Of a DNA stretch of 64,000 nucleotides, positions 52,882-60,962 are shown one piece after another (positions within the stretch are counted from its first letter, which is position 1; each line of letters starts with the position of its first letter). A program made the position numbers and the translations under genes. Source of the stretch: Terriglobales bacterium (lineage in GTDB: Bacteria > Acidobacteriota > Terriglobia > Terriglobales > Acidobacteriaceae); assembly GCA_035764005.1 (NCBI GenBank), contig DASTZZ010000055.1:62001-126000 (forward strand), written 5' to 3'. The notes under the pieces were generated by a model. That model worked only from the letters and a program-made list of their open reading frames with translations. It had not been told where the DNA came from and made no database searches.

Positions 52882-53220
52882 TTACAACAGTTTGATCAAC
52901 TTGACCTTCAGCGTGTCACCGTTAACGTCGCCGGTCACATCCACGCGCAAATGATCATTCTTGCTGGATGATTTGAGCTGCTCGACAACTTGCTTATTGC
53001 CGACCGAGTCGAGCTTCAGCACTTTCTGGTCGGGCGTCACGATAGCGAATCCACCGCTCTGGCATTGCAGGGCGCAGCCTTTGGTGTGCGAGTCCGGATT
53101 TGCTGCGAGCTTCTTGGCGCACATCGTGTCGAGAATTGGGGCGTCTTTGAACGTTTGTTCCGCGCAGACCGCCGGAAGCGTAAACATCGCCAGTACTGCC
53201 AGGAATGCTAGTCTTCGCAT
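52882..53220 (-). CDS. Small secreted protein of unknown function
   Basis: 112 residues with a signal peptide (RRLAFLAVLAMFTLPAVCA). The mature domain holds three cysteines, in DTMCAKKL and KGCALQCQSGG, then FAIVTPDQKVLKLDSVGNKQ and a C-terminal VDVTGDVNGDTLKVKLIKLL. This kind of domain is common in acidobacterial secreted proteins; no function is known. About 40 bases separate it from the DoxX-like gene upstream, suggesting co-transcription. The 200 bases between it and the SYLF gene hold nothing supported. Confidence 0.75.
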   Translation of the reverse strand: MRRLAFLAVLAMFTLPAVCAEQTFKDAPILDTMCAKKLAANPDSHTKGCALQCQSGGFAIVTPDQKVLKLDSVGNKQVVEQLKSSSKNDHLRVDVTGDVNGDTLKVKLIKLL

Positions 53221-53261
53221 TTAAGCTTTCTCCACTCCAGTTTGGGATTATTTCAAAAGTC

Positions 53262-53690
53262 TCAGGCCGTGGCCGCATAGCGGTCGTTGGCGTTGCCTGA
53301 TTTTAGAGCATCCTCTCGCGCCGCCGAAATCTGTGCGAGGGCGAACGCGGAAATGGCAAGCTCTACGTCACGCACGGCAAGATCATAGAACATGCCGGTG
53401 GTCAGCAGATTCGCCACGATTCCAATGAGCCACAGACTTACAACATAACTGCCAATCTTCGTCCAGCGACTCAATACCACGAGGCCAGCGATGATCTCGA
53501 CCACGCCGACGATGTGCATGAACGTCGCCGGGCTGAGCGGCACAACTTTGGTCGCCAGCGGGCTGAGATACATCTCCCAGTTGACGATCACATTGAAGAA
53601 CTTGTCCACTCCTGCGATGATGGGGCCGACTCCAAAGCCAATTCGAAGCACCCACCACGCCAGATTGATCCGAGCATCAAACTTTTGCAT
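53262..53690 (-). CDS. DoxX-like small membrane protein
   Basis: 142 residues with four hydrophobic helices (WWVLRIGFGVGPIIAGVDKF; FMHIVGVVEIIAGLVVLSRW; GSYVVSLWLIGIVANLLTTG; LAISAFALAQISAAREDA). The layout matches the DoxX/DUF417-type family. The ATG at 53690 has GGAGG five bases upstream and is preferred to a longer reading. It is divergent from the ECF sigma factor gene. Confidence 0.78.
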   Translation of the reverse strand: MQKFDARINLAWWVLRIGFGVGPIIAGVDKFFNVIVNWEMYLSPLATKVVPLSPATFMHIVGVVEIIAGLVVLSRWTKIGSYVVSLWLIGIVANLLTTGMFYDLAVRDVELAISAFALAQISAAREDALKSGNANDRYAATA

Positions 53691-53819
53691 TTGATCCTCC
53701 CCGTCCTGTGCAATTGAGCGGCAAAGCTGCCTTTGGTTACAACTGATTGGGGAAACCTTTGGTAACGTGGAAAACAGCGTAACCTTTTTGAGGGAAGCCA
53801 CTCTATCCCATAGACCGCC

Positions 53820-54521
53820 ATGTCAACCAGCATGTTACCCCCGACAATCGGCTCCGACGCCCTCAAGGACGAGCAGATAATCGAACGCGTCCTCTCGGGC
53901 GAGACGGCGCTTTATGAGTTGATCATGCGTCGCTACAACCAGCGTCTTTATCGCACTGTGCGTGCCATTCTGCGGAATGACGATGAAGTAGAAGACGTGA
54001 TGCAGGACGCGTATGTCCGCGCCTATCGCCACCTCGGCGACTTTGCCGGACGCTCGCAGTTCTCCACCTGGCTGACGCGTATCGCGGTCCACGAAGCATT
54101 CGCGCGCCTCAGGCACGGCAAGCGGACGCAGCAATTCGACGATGAGTCCACCGGCGGAGGAGCCGACATGATTCCCGCAACCACCATCGATCCCGAACAC
54201 CACAGTTCCAATGCAGAGCTGGGAGCATTGCTCGAGGAAGCCATTCTCAGCCTGCCGGAGAACCTCCGCACCGTACTAATGCTTCGTGATGTGGAAGAAC
54301 TCAGCACAATCGAAACCGCCGAAGCTCTCAGCATCTCGGAGGAAAACGTCAAAACCCGCCTCCATCGCGGCCGCGCGCTGGTGCGCAAAAAGCTCTATGC
54401 ACGCGTGGGCTCCAACGCTCCTGCGACTTTCTCCTTCATGGGTGTGCGCTGTGATCGGGTGGTACGGCGCGTATTCGAAATGCTCGAAGAAGCAGGCCTC
54501 TCGCAAAAGCTGCTTCACTGA
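53820..54521 (+). CDS. ECF-type RNA polymerase sigma factor
   Basis: A 233-residue sigma-70-family protein. Region 2 is visible as LYELIMRRYNQRLYRTVRAI and EVEDVMQDAYVRAYRHLGDF, and region 4 as SLPENLRTVLMLRDVEELST with the helix-turn-helix SISEENVKTRLHRGRALVRK. It is longer than most ECFs because of a C-terminal extension (VRCDRVVRRVFEMLEEAGLS). No anti-sigma gene follows. It is divergent from the DoxX-like gene, which may be one of its targets. Confidence 0.92.
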   Translation: MSTSMLPPTIGSDALKDEQIIERVLSGETALYELIMRRYNQRLYRTVRAILRNDDEVEDVMQDAYVRAYRHLGDFAGRSQFSTWLTRIAVHEAFARLRHGKRTQQFDDESTGGGADMIPATTIDPEHHSSNAELGALLEEAILSLPENLRTVLMLRDVEELSTIETAEALSISEENVKTRLHRGRALVRKKLYARVGSNAPATFSFMGVRCDRVVRRVFEMLEEAGLSQKLLH

Positions 54522-54547
54522 AAACGAAAACGTCCTCTCCTAAAACA

Positions 54548-54677
54548 CTGTCATCCCTCGCTCCGCCGCGATATCGTCTTGACGCCAAGAATTGCAGTTG
54601 CGCAGCGGGGGACCTGCTTTCTCAGGTCGTCGATAAATTGATTCCCGCGTAGCACAACAAAGCTGCGAACCCATCTC
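54548..54677. repeat. Degenerate palindromic intergenic repeat, family 2
   Basis: The left arm CTGTCATCCCTCGCTCCGCC (54548-54567) and the inner GCAGCGGGGGACCTGCTTTC are present; the right outer arm is missing. It matches the copy at 33209-33369 over its first half. It occupies most of the gap before the enolase-superfamily gene. Confidence 0.7.
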
Positions 54678-54723
54678 ACAACTCAACCGCGCACACGTGA
54701 ATCTTTCTCTTTGAGAGAGATTC

Positions 54724-55818
54724 ATGAAGAGCAGCTTTCCCATAAAAAGTGTTCGCGTCTCCGTCTTCACTGTTCCGACCGACCTGCCCGAAGCTGACGG
54801 CACATTCTCATGGAACAAAACGACAATGGTGCTGGTCGAGGTCGCGGCAGGCAATCAAACCGGTCTGGGATACACGTACGGAGACGAAGCCGTCGCATCG
54901 CTGATCCACAAACCATTTTCCAAACTGCTCGAAGGCAAAGACGCCTTCTCCATCGGCGAGAGCTGGAGCGCGATGCTCTGGAAGATTCGCAACCTCGGTC
55001 GTCCTGGAGTGGCGTCGATGGCGATCTCCGCAGTTGACGCGGCACTCTGGGACCTGAAAGCGAAACTGCTCGGTCTTGCTCTGGTCGTGCTATTGGGCAA
55101 GTGTCGCGACCGCGTTCCCATTTACGGAAGCGGCGGGTTCACGTCCTACAGCATCGCGCAGTTGCAGCGCCAGCTAGGAGGATGGGCCGCACAAGGCATT
55201 CGCATGGTGAAGATGAAAGTGGGCACGCATCCTGAGCAGGATCCCGACCGGGTGCGCGCCGCCCGCGAGGCGATCGGCCCCGACGTTCAACTATTCGTCG
55301 ATGCGAATGGCGCCTACTCTCGCAAGCAAGCTCTTGAGATGGCCGAGCGCTTCGCCGAATACGACGTGCGCTGGTTCGAAGAGCCGGTTTCCTCGGACGA
55401 TCTCGCAGGTCTGCGCCTGATTCGCGATCGCGCGCCGGTGCGCATGGAAATTGCCGCAGGCGAGTACGGATACGACCAGTACTACTTCCGCCACATGCTC
55501 GAATCCGAAGCAGTTGACGTGCTGCAAGCCGACGCCACGCGTTGCGAAGGCGTCAGCGGATTCCTGCGCGCCAGCACCATTGCTCAGAGCTTCCACATTC
55601 CCTTTTCGGCACACACGTCACCGTCGATCCATTGTCATCCGTCCTGCGCGCTGACCGAGTTCCGCCACATCGAGTACTTCCACGATCACGCGCGCATTGA
55701 ACAAATGTTCTTCGACGGCGCTGCGAAGCCGGTGAATGGATGCCTTGTTCCTGATCTGACGCGGCCCGGAATGGGATTGGAATTGAAGAGGAAGGACGCA
55801 CAGAAGTACGCCGCGTGA
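54724..55818 (+). CDS. Enolase-superfamily sugar-acid dehydratase or racemase
   Basis: 364 residues of the mandelate racemase/muconate lactonizing type. KxK lies in IRMVKMKVGTHPEQD. The metal ligands are D in LFVDANGAY, E in WFEEPVSSDD and E in EIAAGEYGYD, and the histidine is in FSAHTSPSIHCHPSC. This His-bearing pattern puts it nearer the MR subgroup than the OSBS/NSAR enzyme at 23564. The substrate cannot be told. Confidence 0.88.
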   Translation: MKSSFPIKSVRVSVFTVPTDLPEADGTFSWNKTTMVLVEVAAGNQTGLGYTYGDEAVASLIHKPFSKLLEGKDAFSIGESWSAMLWKIRNLGRPGVASMAISAVDAALWDLKAKLLGLALVVLLGKCRDRVPIYGSGGFTSYSIAQLQRQLGGWAAQGIRMVKMKVGTHPEQDPDRVRAAREAIGPDVQLFVDANGAYSRKQALEMAERFAEYDVRWFEEPVSSDDLAGLRLIRDRAPVRMEIAAGEYGYDQYYFRHMLESEAVDVLQADATRCEGVSGFLRASTIAQSFHIPFSAHTSPSIHCHPSCALTEFRHIEYFHDHARIEQMFFDGAAKPVNGCLVPDLTRPGMGLELKRKDAQKYAA

Positions 55819-55872
55819 TGTTCTGCTGTATTCGAAATGCCTCGTGTTAACGTGACTGTGCTCGATCGTTAT

Positions 55873-56016
55873 TGCACACAAAACACAACGTGCTTCGGCG
55901 AAACTCACGCCTCAGCATGACACGGTTTTTCAAGTGCGGTTTTTTCCACCATTGTCGAATTTCAACAAAACCATGTCATCCTGAGCCCTGATGTTGGGCG
56001 AAGGACCTTGTGTTTG
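55873..56016. repeat. Decayed family 1 repeat in inverted order
   Basis: A right-arm-like sequence (GTGCTTCGGCGAAACTCACG then CTCAGCATGACA, ending about 55922) is followed by a left-arm-like TGTCATCCTGAGCCCTGATG and GGGCGAAGGACCTTGTG (55974-56014). The order is reversed relative to the copies at 30514 and 40274, so the two halves may come from two adjacent elements. The gap from 55819 to 56101 holds nothing else supported. Confidence 0.6.
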
Positions 56017-56101
56017 TCGTTGGTGTTGCTTTTGCGGTTTCAAACCGCGCCGTCAGACCAGACGCACGCCTTCACCATCCGCTCGGATGACCAAGAGACC
56101 C

Positions 56102-56848
56102 CTACGGCGTCGCGTTCCTGTGAATCTCCACCGTTGACCACGTCTTGTCAGCCGCATGGCATACGGTCTCCAGCTTGCAATCCACGCACTTAGGTTTGCG
56201 CGCTATGCAGAGAGCCCGACCATGCCAGATCACGCGATGGGAAAAGTCGATCCACTGGTCGCGTGGGATCACACGCATGAGATCCTGCTCGATTTTGACG
56301 GGCTCGTTGTTCGCCGTGAGCTCCAGCCGGCGGGAAATGCGGTGAACATGCGTATCCACAACCACGCCCTCAGCTTTCCCAAACCAGGAACCAAGAACGA
56401 CATTCGCTGTCTTGCGCGCAGCTCCGGGCACAGTTAACAGCTTGTCCATTTCATCGGGCACCTTGCCGCCGAATTCGTTCACGATCTTCTGCGCTGCGCC
56501 GACGATCGACTTCGACTTATTACGAAAGAATCCGGTGGAGCGAATCTCGGGCTCAAGTTGTTCCGGTTTTAATGCCGCGAAATCTTTCGGAGTTGGATAT
56601 TTCTTGAACAGACCAGGCGTGACCATATTGACGCGCGCGTCGGTACACTGCGCGGAAAGAATCGTGGCGACCAAAAGCTCCCATGCATTCGAGTGATGCA
56701 GCGCGCACTTGGCATTCGGATACATCTCAGCGAGCCGATCCAGGATTTGTTTGACTCGCTCAGAAGATGTTGGATTGAATTTAGCCTTTTTCGGCTTCGT
56801 CGGAGCTTTCGGCGAGGCCTTCACTGCAGTGGCGGATTTTCCGGGCAT
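56102..56848 (-). CDS. nth: Endonuclease III
   Basis: A base-excision-repair glycosylase and AP lyase for oxidised pyrimidines. The N-terminal 25 residues are a Lys/Pro-rich extension. The HhH motif LLTVPGAARKTANVVL carries the catalytic lysine; the catalytic Asp is in GVVVDTHVHRISRRL. The 4Fe-4S cluster loop CIARKPKCVDCKLETVC has the classic C-x6-C-x2-C-x5-C spacing. Length 248 is slightly long due to the N-terminal tail. Confidence 0.96.
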   Translation of the reverse strand: MPGKSATAVKASPKAPTKPKKAKFNPTSSERVKQILDRLAEMYPNAKCALHHSNAWELLVATILSAQCTDARVNMVTPGLFKKYPTPKDFAALKPEQLEPEIRSTGFFRNKSKSIVGAAQKIVNEFGGKVPDEMDKLLTVPGAARKTANVVLGSWFGKAEGVVVDTHVHRISRRLELTANNEPVKIEQDLMRVIPRDQWIDFSHRVIWHGRALCIARKPKCVDCKLETVCHAADKTWSTVEIHRNATP

Positions 56849-56875
56849 TTCGCAACCGATTCTATCCGATGCCCA

Positions 56876-58348
56876 TCAGCGTTCCCTGGCGAAGTCGATG
56901 TAGCCGCGGCGGACATCGGTATTTACAAGCTTCACGCGGAGTCTGTCGCCAACATCAACTCCCTGGCGACCGTTCACCAGCATGCCTTCCACGTGCGGCT
57001 TCATGATCCGCACAAATGTCCCGTGTTCGTTCGCGCCGGTGACAATCGCATCGAATGTCTGGCCGATATTGTGCGCCAGCGCGACTGCTGCGATTCGTTT
57101 TTGCATGTCGCGCTGCGCTTTACGTGCGGCATCCTGCTTCTCTGTGCAGTTGGTCGCGATGGCCGTGAGCTGGTCGTCGGAATATGGAGGAGGCGCGCCC
57201 GCGAGAATGGATTTGATAATGCGTTGCGTGACTACGTCTGCGAACCGTCGATTCGGCGCCGTCGAATGTGTGTAATCCTGGACAGCAAGCCCAAAATGAC
57301 CCTGCCCAACTTCTCCAGGACGCTCCACCGCGTATTCCCCTGGGCCCATGAGTTTCACCATTGCCAGTGAAACGTCGGCAAAGCGGTCGGGATCGGCCGC
57401 TTTGCGCTGCATCAGAAAATCATTCAGAGCCTTCGCGTCCGGCTGCGCAGGCAAATGTCCGCCGTGCTGCGCCGCCAGCGCGACAATTCGATCCCAACGC
57501 TCAGGTGTTTTTACAACACGACGGATCGAGGAAACCTTCTTTGCTTCGAACATGCGCGCCACAGATTCGTTGGCGCCGATCATGAGTTCTTCGATCAGCT
57601 CACTTGCTCGATTCTTCTCGCGATCAGCGATGCTCATCACCTGATCGCCAGACATGATCGGCTGAAGCTCGATGCTCTCGATGTTCAGCGCACCATGAAG
57701 ATGCCGCTGCTGCTTGAGCTTCTCAGCAGCTTCGGACTGCAGCTTGATTTGAGCTTGCAGTTCCGTCGACGATGCCACTTTGGAACTGCTATCCCCGGTG
57801 CCCTCCAGCCATTTGCCTACCGCACTGTACATGAGCTGAGCCTTGTTGCGCACGACTGCGCGATAGATGTCGTAGCTCTCGATGTTGCCGTCGTTGCTGA
57901 CGACGAATTCGGTCACGACCGACAGCTTGTCAGCGCCTTCGAGCAACGAGCTAAGTCCGGTCGAGAGCTCCTCCGGCAGCATGGGAAACACACGGACTCC
58001 GGTGTAAACCGTCGTTGTCTCGCGAGCTGCATGACCATCGATGGGAGAGTTGCGCGTAGCGAACACGTCCACATCCGCGATTCCGACCAGTAATCGCGTG
58101 CGACCGCTGCCTAAATCTTCGGCGTATTCGATTTGGTCGAGGTCTTTGGAATCGTCATTGTCGATCGACGACCAAAGCAATGAACGCAGATCGCGGACTT
58201 TTCCGTCAGGCGCCACCGCCAGCGGATGCGCCTTGATTTGTGCAACCTGCTGCTGCACCTCGGGAGGAAATTGCGGATCGAATCCGCGCGCGCGGACAAC
58301 TTGCTCGGCGAGAGCACGAAGATCTACTTCCGAAGAGGACTGGTTCAT
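56876..58348 (-). CDS. RNB-domain ribonuclease (RNase II/R family), lacking N-terminal cold-shock domains
   Basis: A 3'-5' exoribonuclease-like protein of 490 residues. The RNB domain begins near residue 55 with DLRSLLWSSIDNDDSKDLDQ, which carries the Asp metal-ligand cluster, and continues with VGIADVDVFATRNSPIDGHA and FPMLPEELSTGLSSLLEGAD. A further active-site segment is YTHSTAPNRRFADVVTQR. One S1 domain closes the protein (FDAIVTGANEHGTFVRIMKP). The usual N-terminal CSD/HTH domains are absent. Start at 58348 (MNQSSS) is one of three nearby in-frame ATGs. Confidence 0.88.
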   Translation of the reverse strand: MNQSSSEVDLRALAEQVVRARGFDPQFPPEVQQQVAQIKAHPLAVAPDGKVRDLRSLLWSSIDNDDSKDLDQIEYAEDLGSGRTRLLVGIADVDVFATRNSPIDGHAARETTTVYTGVRVFPMLPEELSTGLSSLLEGADKLSVVTEFVVSNDGNIESYDIYRAVVRNKAQLMYSAVGKWLEGTGDSSSKVASSTELQAQIKLQSEAAEKLKQQRHLHGALNIESIELQPIMSGDQVMSIADREKNRASELIEELMIGANESVARMFEAKKVSSIRRVVKTPERWDRIVALAAQHGGHLPAQPDAKALNDFLMQRKAADPDRFADVSLAMVKLMGPGEYAVERPGEVGQGHFGLAVQDYTHSTAPNRRFADVVTQRIIKSILAGAPPPYSDDQLTAIATNCTEKQDAARKAQRDMQKRIAAVALAHNIGQTFDAIVTGANEHGTFVRIMKPHVEGMLVNGRQGVDVGDRLRVKLVNTDVRRGYIDFARER

Positions 58349-58391
58349 GCGCCATCGCATTGTAAATGGCAAGGTAATTACAATCGTGGCA

Positions 58392-59258
58392 ATGAACGCG
58401 AATAGTTACCGCAATGCTGACTCTCTAATCTCGACCGAAGAGCTGGCGCGCAGCATGGGATCGAAGAACGTGAAGATCGTCGAAGCCGGATTCGACATGC
58501 CCGGCTCGAAGCCGCCGCTGGCGCGAGAAAAATATCTGCAGGCGCACATTCCCGGAGCCGTGTTCTTTGATATCGATGAGATCGCCGATAAGAGCACTTC
58601 CCTGCCCCACATGATTCCTTCCGCCGAAGAATTTGGCGAGGCTGTTGGCAAACTGGGGATCGGAAGCGAAGATCGCGTTATTGTCTATGATCGCGATGGA
58701 TTAAAGTTCGCTCCACGCGCGTGGTGGACATTCCGCACATTCGGTCACGAGAAGGTTGCGGTTCTAAATGGCGGCTTGCCCAAATGGCAGGCTGAAGGAC
58801 GTCCGGTCGAGAGCGGCGCGCCGAAGGTGACGCCGAAATCCTTTACAGCAAAGCTGAATCCCAAATTGGTCCGCAGCAAAGCGGATGTGTTCAAGATCAT
58901 CCAACAGCATCGAGAGCAGCTCATAGACGCGCGTTCGAAGGGGCGCTTCGACGGCACTGCTCCTGAGATTTGGCAAGGACGGCGATCCGGGCACATTCCT
59001 GGAAGCCTGAATCTCCCTTCTGAGCAGCTCGCGGACGCCAACAGTCATGCCGTGCTCCCCGAAGCAGAAATTAGGCAAAAATTCCAGAGTGCAGGCCTCG
59101 ATCTCAACAAACCAGTGGTCGCGAGCTGCGGGTCCGGAGTCACTGCATGCGTGCTCGCATTCGGGCTGCACCTGCTCGGAAAGTCCGATGTGGCCGTCTA
59201 TGACGGCTCCTGGGCAGAGTGGGGGCTGCCGGGAGATACGCCGGTGGAAACGAGCTGA
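58392..59258 (+). CDS. sseA: 3-mercaptopyruvate/thiosulfate sulfurtransferase (SseA type)
   Basis: 288 residues with two rhodanese domains. The first is inactive-like (FAPRAWWTFRTFGHEKVAVL); the second bears the active-site Cys246 in the loop CGSGVTAC, the SseA-type CG[S/T]GVT signature. Start ATG at 58392 fits the usual length; a longer reading into the RNB gene region is an artefact. It is divergent from the RNB nuclease gene. Confidence 0.9.
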   Translation: MNANSYRNADSLISTEELARSMGSKNVKIVEAGFDMPGSKPPLAREKYLQAHIPGAVFFDIDEIADKSTSLPHMIPSAEEFGEAVGKLGIGSEDRVIVYDRDGLKFAPRAWWTFRTFGHEKVAVLNGGLPKWQAEGRPVESGAPKVTPKSFTAKLNPKLVRSKADVFKIIQQHREQLIDARSKGRFDGTAPEIWQGRRSGHIPGSLNLPSEQLADANSHAVLPEAEIRQKFQSAGLDLNKPVVASCGSGVTACVLAFGLHLLGKSDVAVYDGSWAEWGLPGDTPVETS

Positions 59259-59282
59259 ATTCCGTTAGGTCTCTCAGTTCGG

Positions 59283-59612
59283 TCATGGAAAGATTGGAGG
59301 ATCTATTGAAACCTCCCCGCCAACCCCGAGAACAATATAGCCCTGTCGTCCGTCCGGGAGAGAAATGTCGACGGTAGCGCAGTCCTTCCAATATCTAATT
59401 CGTCGCACCCGTGCGATGGTTCCTGCCTCCACTGTAGTCAGCCGCTCCGAACGATCACACTGATTGGTTCCGTTGCCTCCGAAGATAGTCACCGCTGAGT
59501 CAAACGTGACAGTGTGTCGGCGATCAGAGCGAACATCGTTAGCCCACAAAACTAAAATCGCTAGTGCGACCACAAGGAGAGCAGTGCCTAGACTGAATAC
59601 GAGTTTCTTCAC
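59283..59612 (-). CDS. Membrane-anchored small hypothetical protein
   Basis: 109 residues with an N-terminal signal-anchor (KKLVFSLGTALLVVALAILV) and a small extracytoplasmic domain with an SH3-like stretch (TTVEAGTIARVRRIRYWKDC; DISLPDGRQGYIVLGVGG). Two cysteines may form a disulfide. No family is recognised. Confidence 0.55.
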   Translation of the reverse strand: MKKLVFSLGTALLVVALAILVLWANDVRSDRRHTVTFDSAVTIFGGNGTNQCDRSERLTTVEAGTIARVRRIRYWKDCATVDISLPDGRQGYIVLGVGGEVSIDPPIFP

Positions 59613-59778
59613 TTCTCAGTAATCCCGATGCAGGCTCTTTCGTCTTTATACTACTTAAGTGAATTCCCGGATGTGCTGCATCTTCTGCAGCGTTCATACG
59701 AGTCGTCGCGGTGCTCACGCTCCGTGTTCGGAACAATAGAGCGTCCGGTTCCAAGCACTTTCACGCTACGATAGAAGC

Positions 59779-60033
59779 ATGGATTTGACGGTCTACACTG
59801 CGTTCTGGTGCCGCGACTGCCGCGAGGCCAAGAACTTTCTGAAAAAGCACAACATTCCCTTTCGCGAGATTGACATTGAAAACACTCCAGGTGCCGCCGA
59901 CGAAGTGTTACGCAACGTCGGTAAGCGCGCCATTCCGCAGTTTGTAATCGATGGCAAGTGGGTGCAGCCTTACCGGCCCGGACAAGGTTTCCTTTACAAA
60001 GAGATGAGCGCACTGCTCGGAGTCTCGGAGTAG
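59779..60033 (+). CDS. Glutaredoxin-family protein
   Basis: 84 residues with the CxxC active site (FWCRDC, Cys11-Cys14), the strand IPFREIDIENTP and the TxP-like cis-Pro motif AIPQFVIDGKWVQPYRPG. Acts as a thiol-disulfide oxidoreductase. In a bacillithiol organism this could be a bacilliredoxin-like partner, but that is inference. Confidence 0.85.
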   Translation: MDLTVYTAFWCRDCREAKNFLKKHNIPFREIDIENTPGAADEVLRNVGKRAIPQFVIDGKWVQPYRPGQGFLYKEMSALLGVSE

Positions 60034-60058
60034 GAGTTCTATTCCGGCACTTGCGTCA

Positions 60059-60796
60059 ATGACCGCACAAAGTACTAGCTCAAGCGATGTTGCGAGGCAA
60101 GTCGCTGAGAATATCTCCCACATTCGTGGACGGATTGCAGAAGCGGCAAAGCGTGCTGACCGCGATTCAGCCGGCATTACTCTGATGGCGGTGACAAAAA
60201 CTCAACCGGCAGACAAGATCATCGCCGCCTATGAAGCCGGCATCCGCTCTTTCGGTGAAAACCGCGTTCAGGAGTTCGCGGCCAAGCGTGAGCCATTATC
60301 CGATCTGCCCGACGCGACGTTTGCTCTGATCGGCCAGCTTCAGTCGAACAAAGTGAACAAAGCGATCGAGCTGTTCTCTGCCATTCACTCGGTCGATTCG
60401 CTTCGACTGGCTGAACGCATCAACGCTGCGATTGAGCGCTCCGAGAGAGAGCCTTTGCCTGTCGCAATCGAAATCAACACCGGAGATCCCGCAAAAGCCG
60501 GGCTCTCGCCCGATTCTCCCGAATTGGAACAGATTCTCATCTCTGCCCCGCGCCTGGCGCATCTCCGGATCACGGGTCTAATGACCATTCCACCTTTCAC
60601 CGAAAACCCCGAAGGAGCGCGTCCCTACTTTCGCCGACTTCGCGAGCTGCGTGACACCATCGCAAGCCGTCGGCTGTCGGGAATTTCAACGGAACTGCTC
60701 TCGATGGGTATGTCGCACGACTTCGAAGTAGCGATCGAAGAAGGCTCGACGTGCGTTCGTGTGGGCACGGCGATTTTCGGCGAGCGCAAACCATAG
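60059..60796 (+). CDS. PLP homeostasis protein YggS/PROSC
   Basis: 245 residues with the PLP-binding Lys47 in ITLMAVTKTQPADKI, then GENRVQEFAAKR, FALIGQLQSNKVNKAI (usually H in place of the Leu-Ile start), GLMTIPPFTENPEGARPYFR and LSMGMSHDFEVAIEEGSTCV. YggS buffers pyridoxal phosphate in the cell. It follows the glutaredoxin gene by 25 bases and probably shares its transcript. Confidence 0.93.
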   Translation: MTAQSTSSSDVARQVAENISHIRGRIAEAAKRADRDSAGITLMAVTKTQPADKIIAAYEAGIRSFGENRVQEFAAKREPLSDLPDATFALIGQLQSNKVNKAIELFSAIHSVDSLRLAERINAAIERSEREPLPVAIEINTGDPAKAGLSPDSPELEQILISAPRLAHLRITGLMTIPPFTENPEGARPYFRRLRELRDTIASRRLSGISTELLSMGMSHDFEVAIEEGSTCVRVGTAIFGERKP

Positions 60797-60931
60797 CAAA
60801 AACACGACACGGATCACGCGGATTAGACGGATTTTACGGATAGTTCGCTGAAAATCGAGGATTGCAGCTACTATCTTGCTTTGCGATCCGTGGAATCCGT
60901 AGCATCCGTGTGATCCGTGTCGTGTTTTTGC
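60796..60931. repeat. ATCCGTG inverted repeat with a perfect 22-base stem
   Basis: A perfect 22-base inverted repeat (60796-60817 and 60910-60931) starts GCAAAAACACGACACGGATC and encloses about 92 bases. Both arms and the sides of the spacer are made of several ATCCGTG/CACGGAT words. It begins at the last base of the yggS stop and may double as a terminator. Confidence 0.85.
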
Positions 60932-60962
60932 TGGAACACTCTCATCAGTCTGAGGATTTGCC

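Noticed and set aside
57455-58093. A 212-codon open frame opposite the RNB nuclease.
   Set aside because: The RNB active-site motifs on the minus strand are unmistakable, and the plus frame shows no family.
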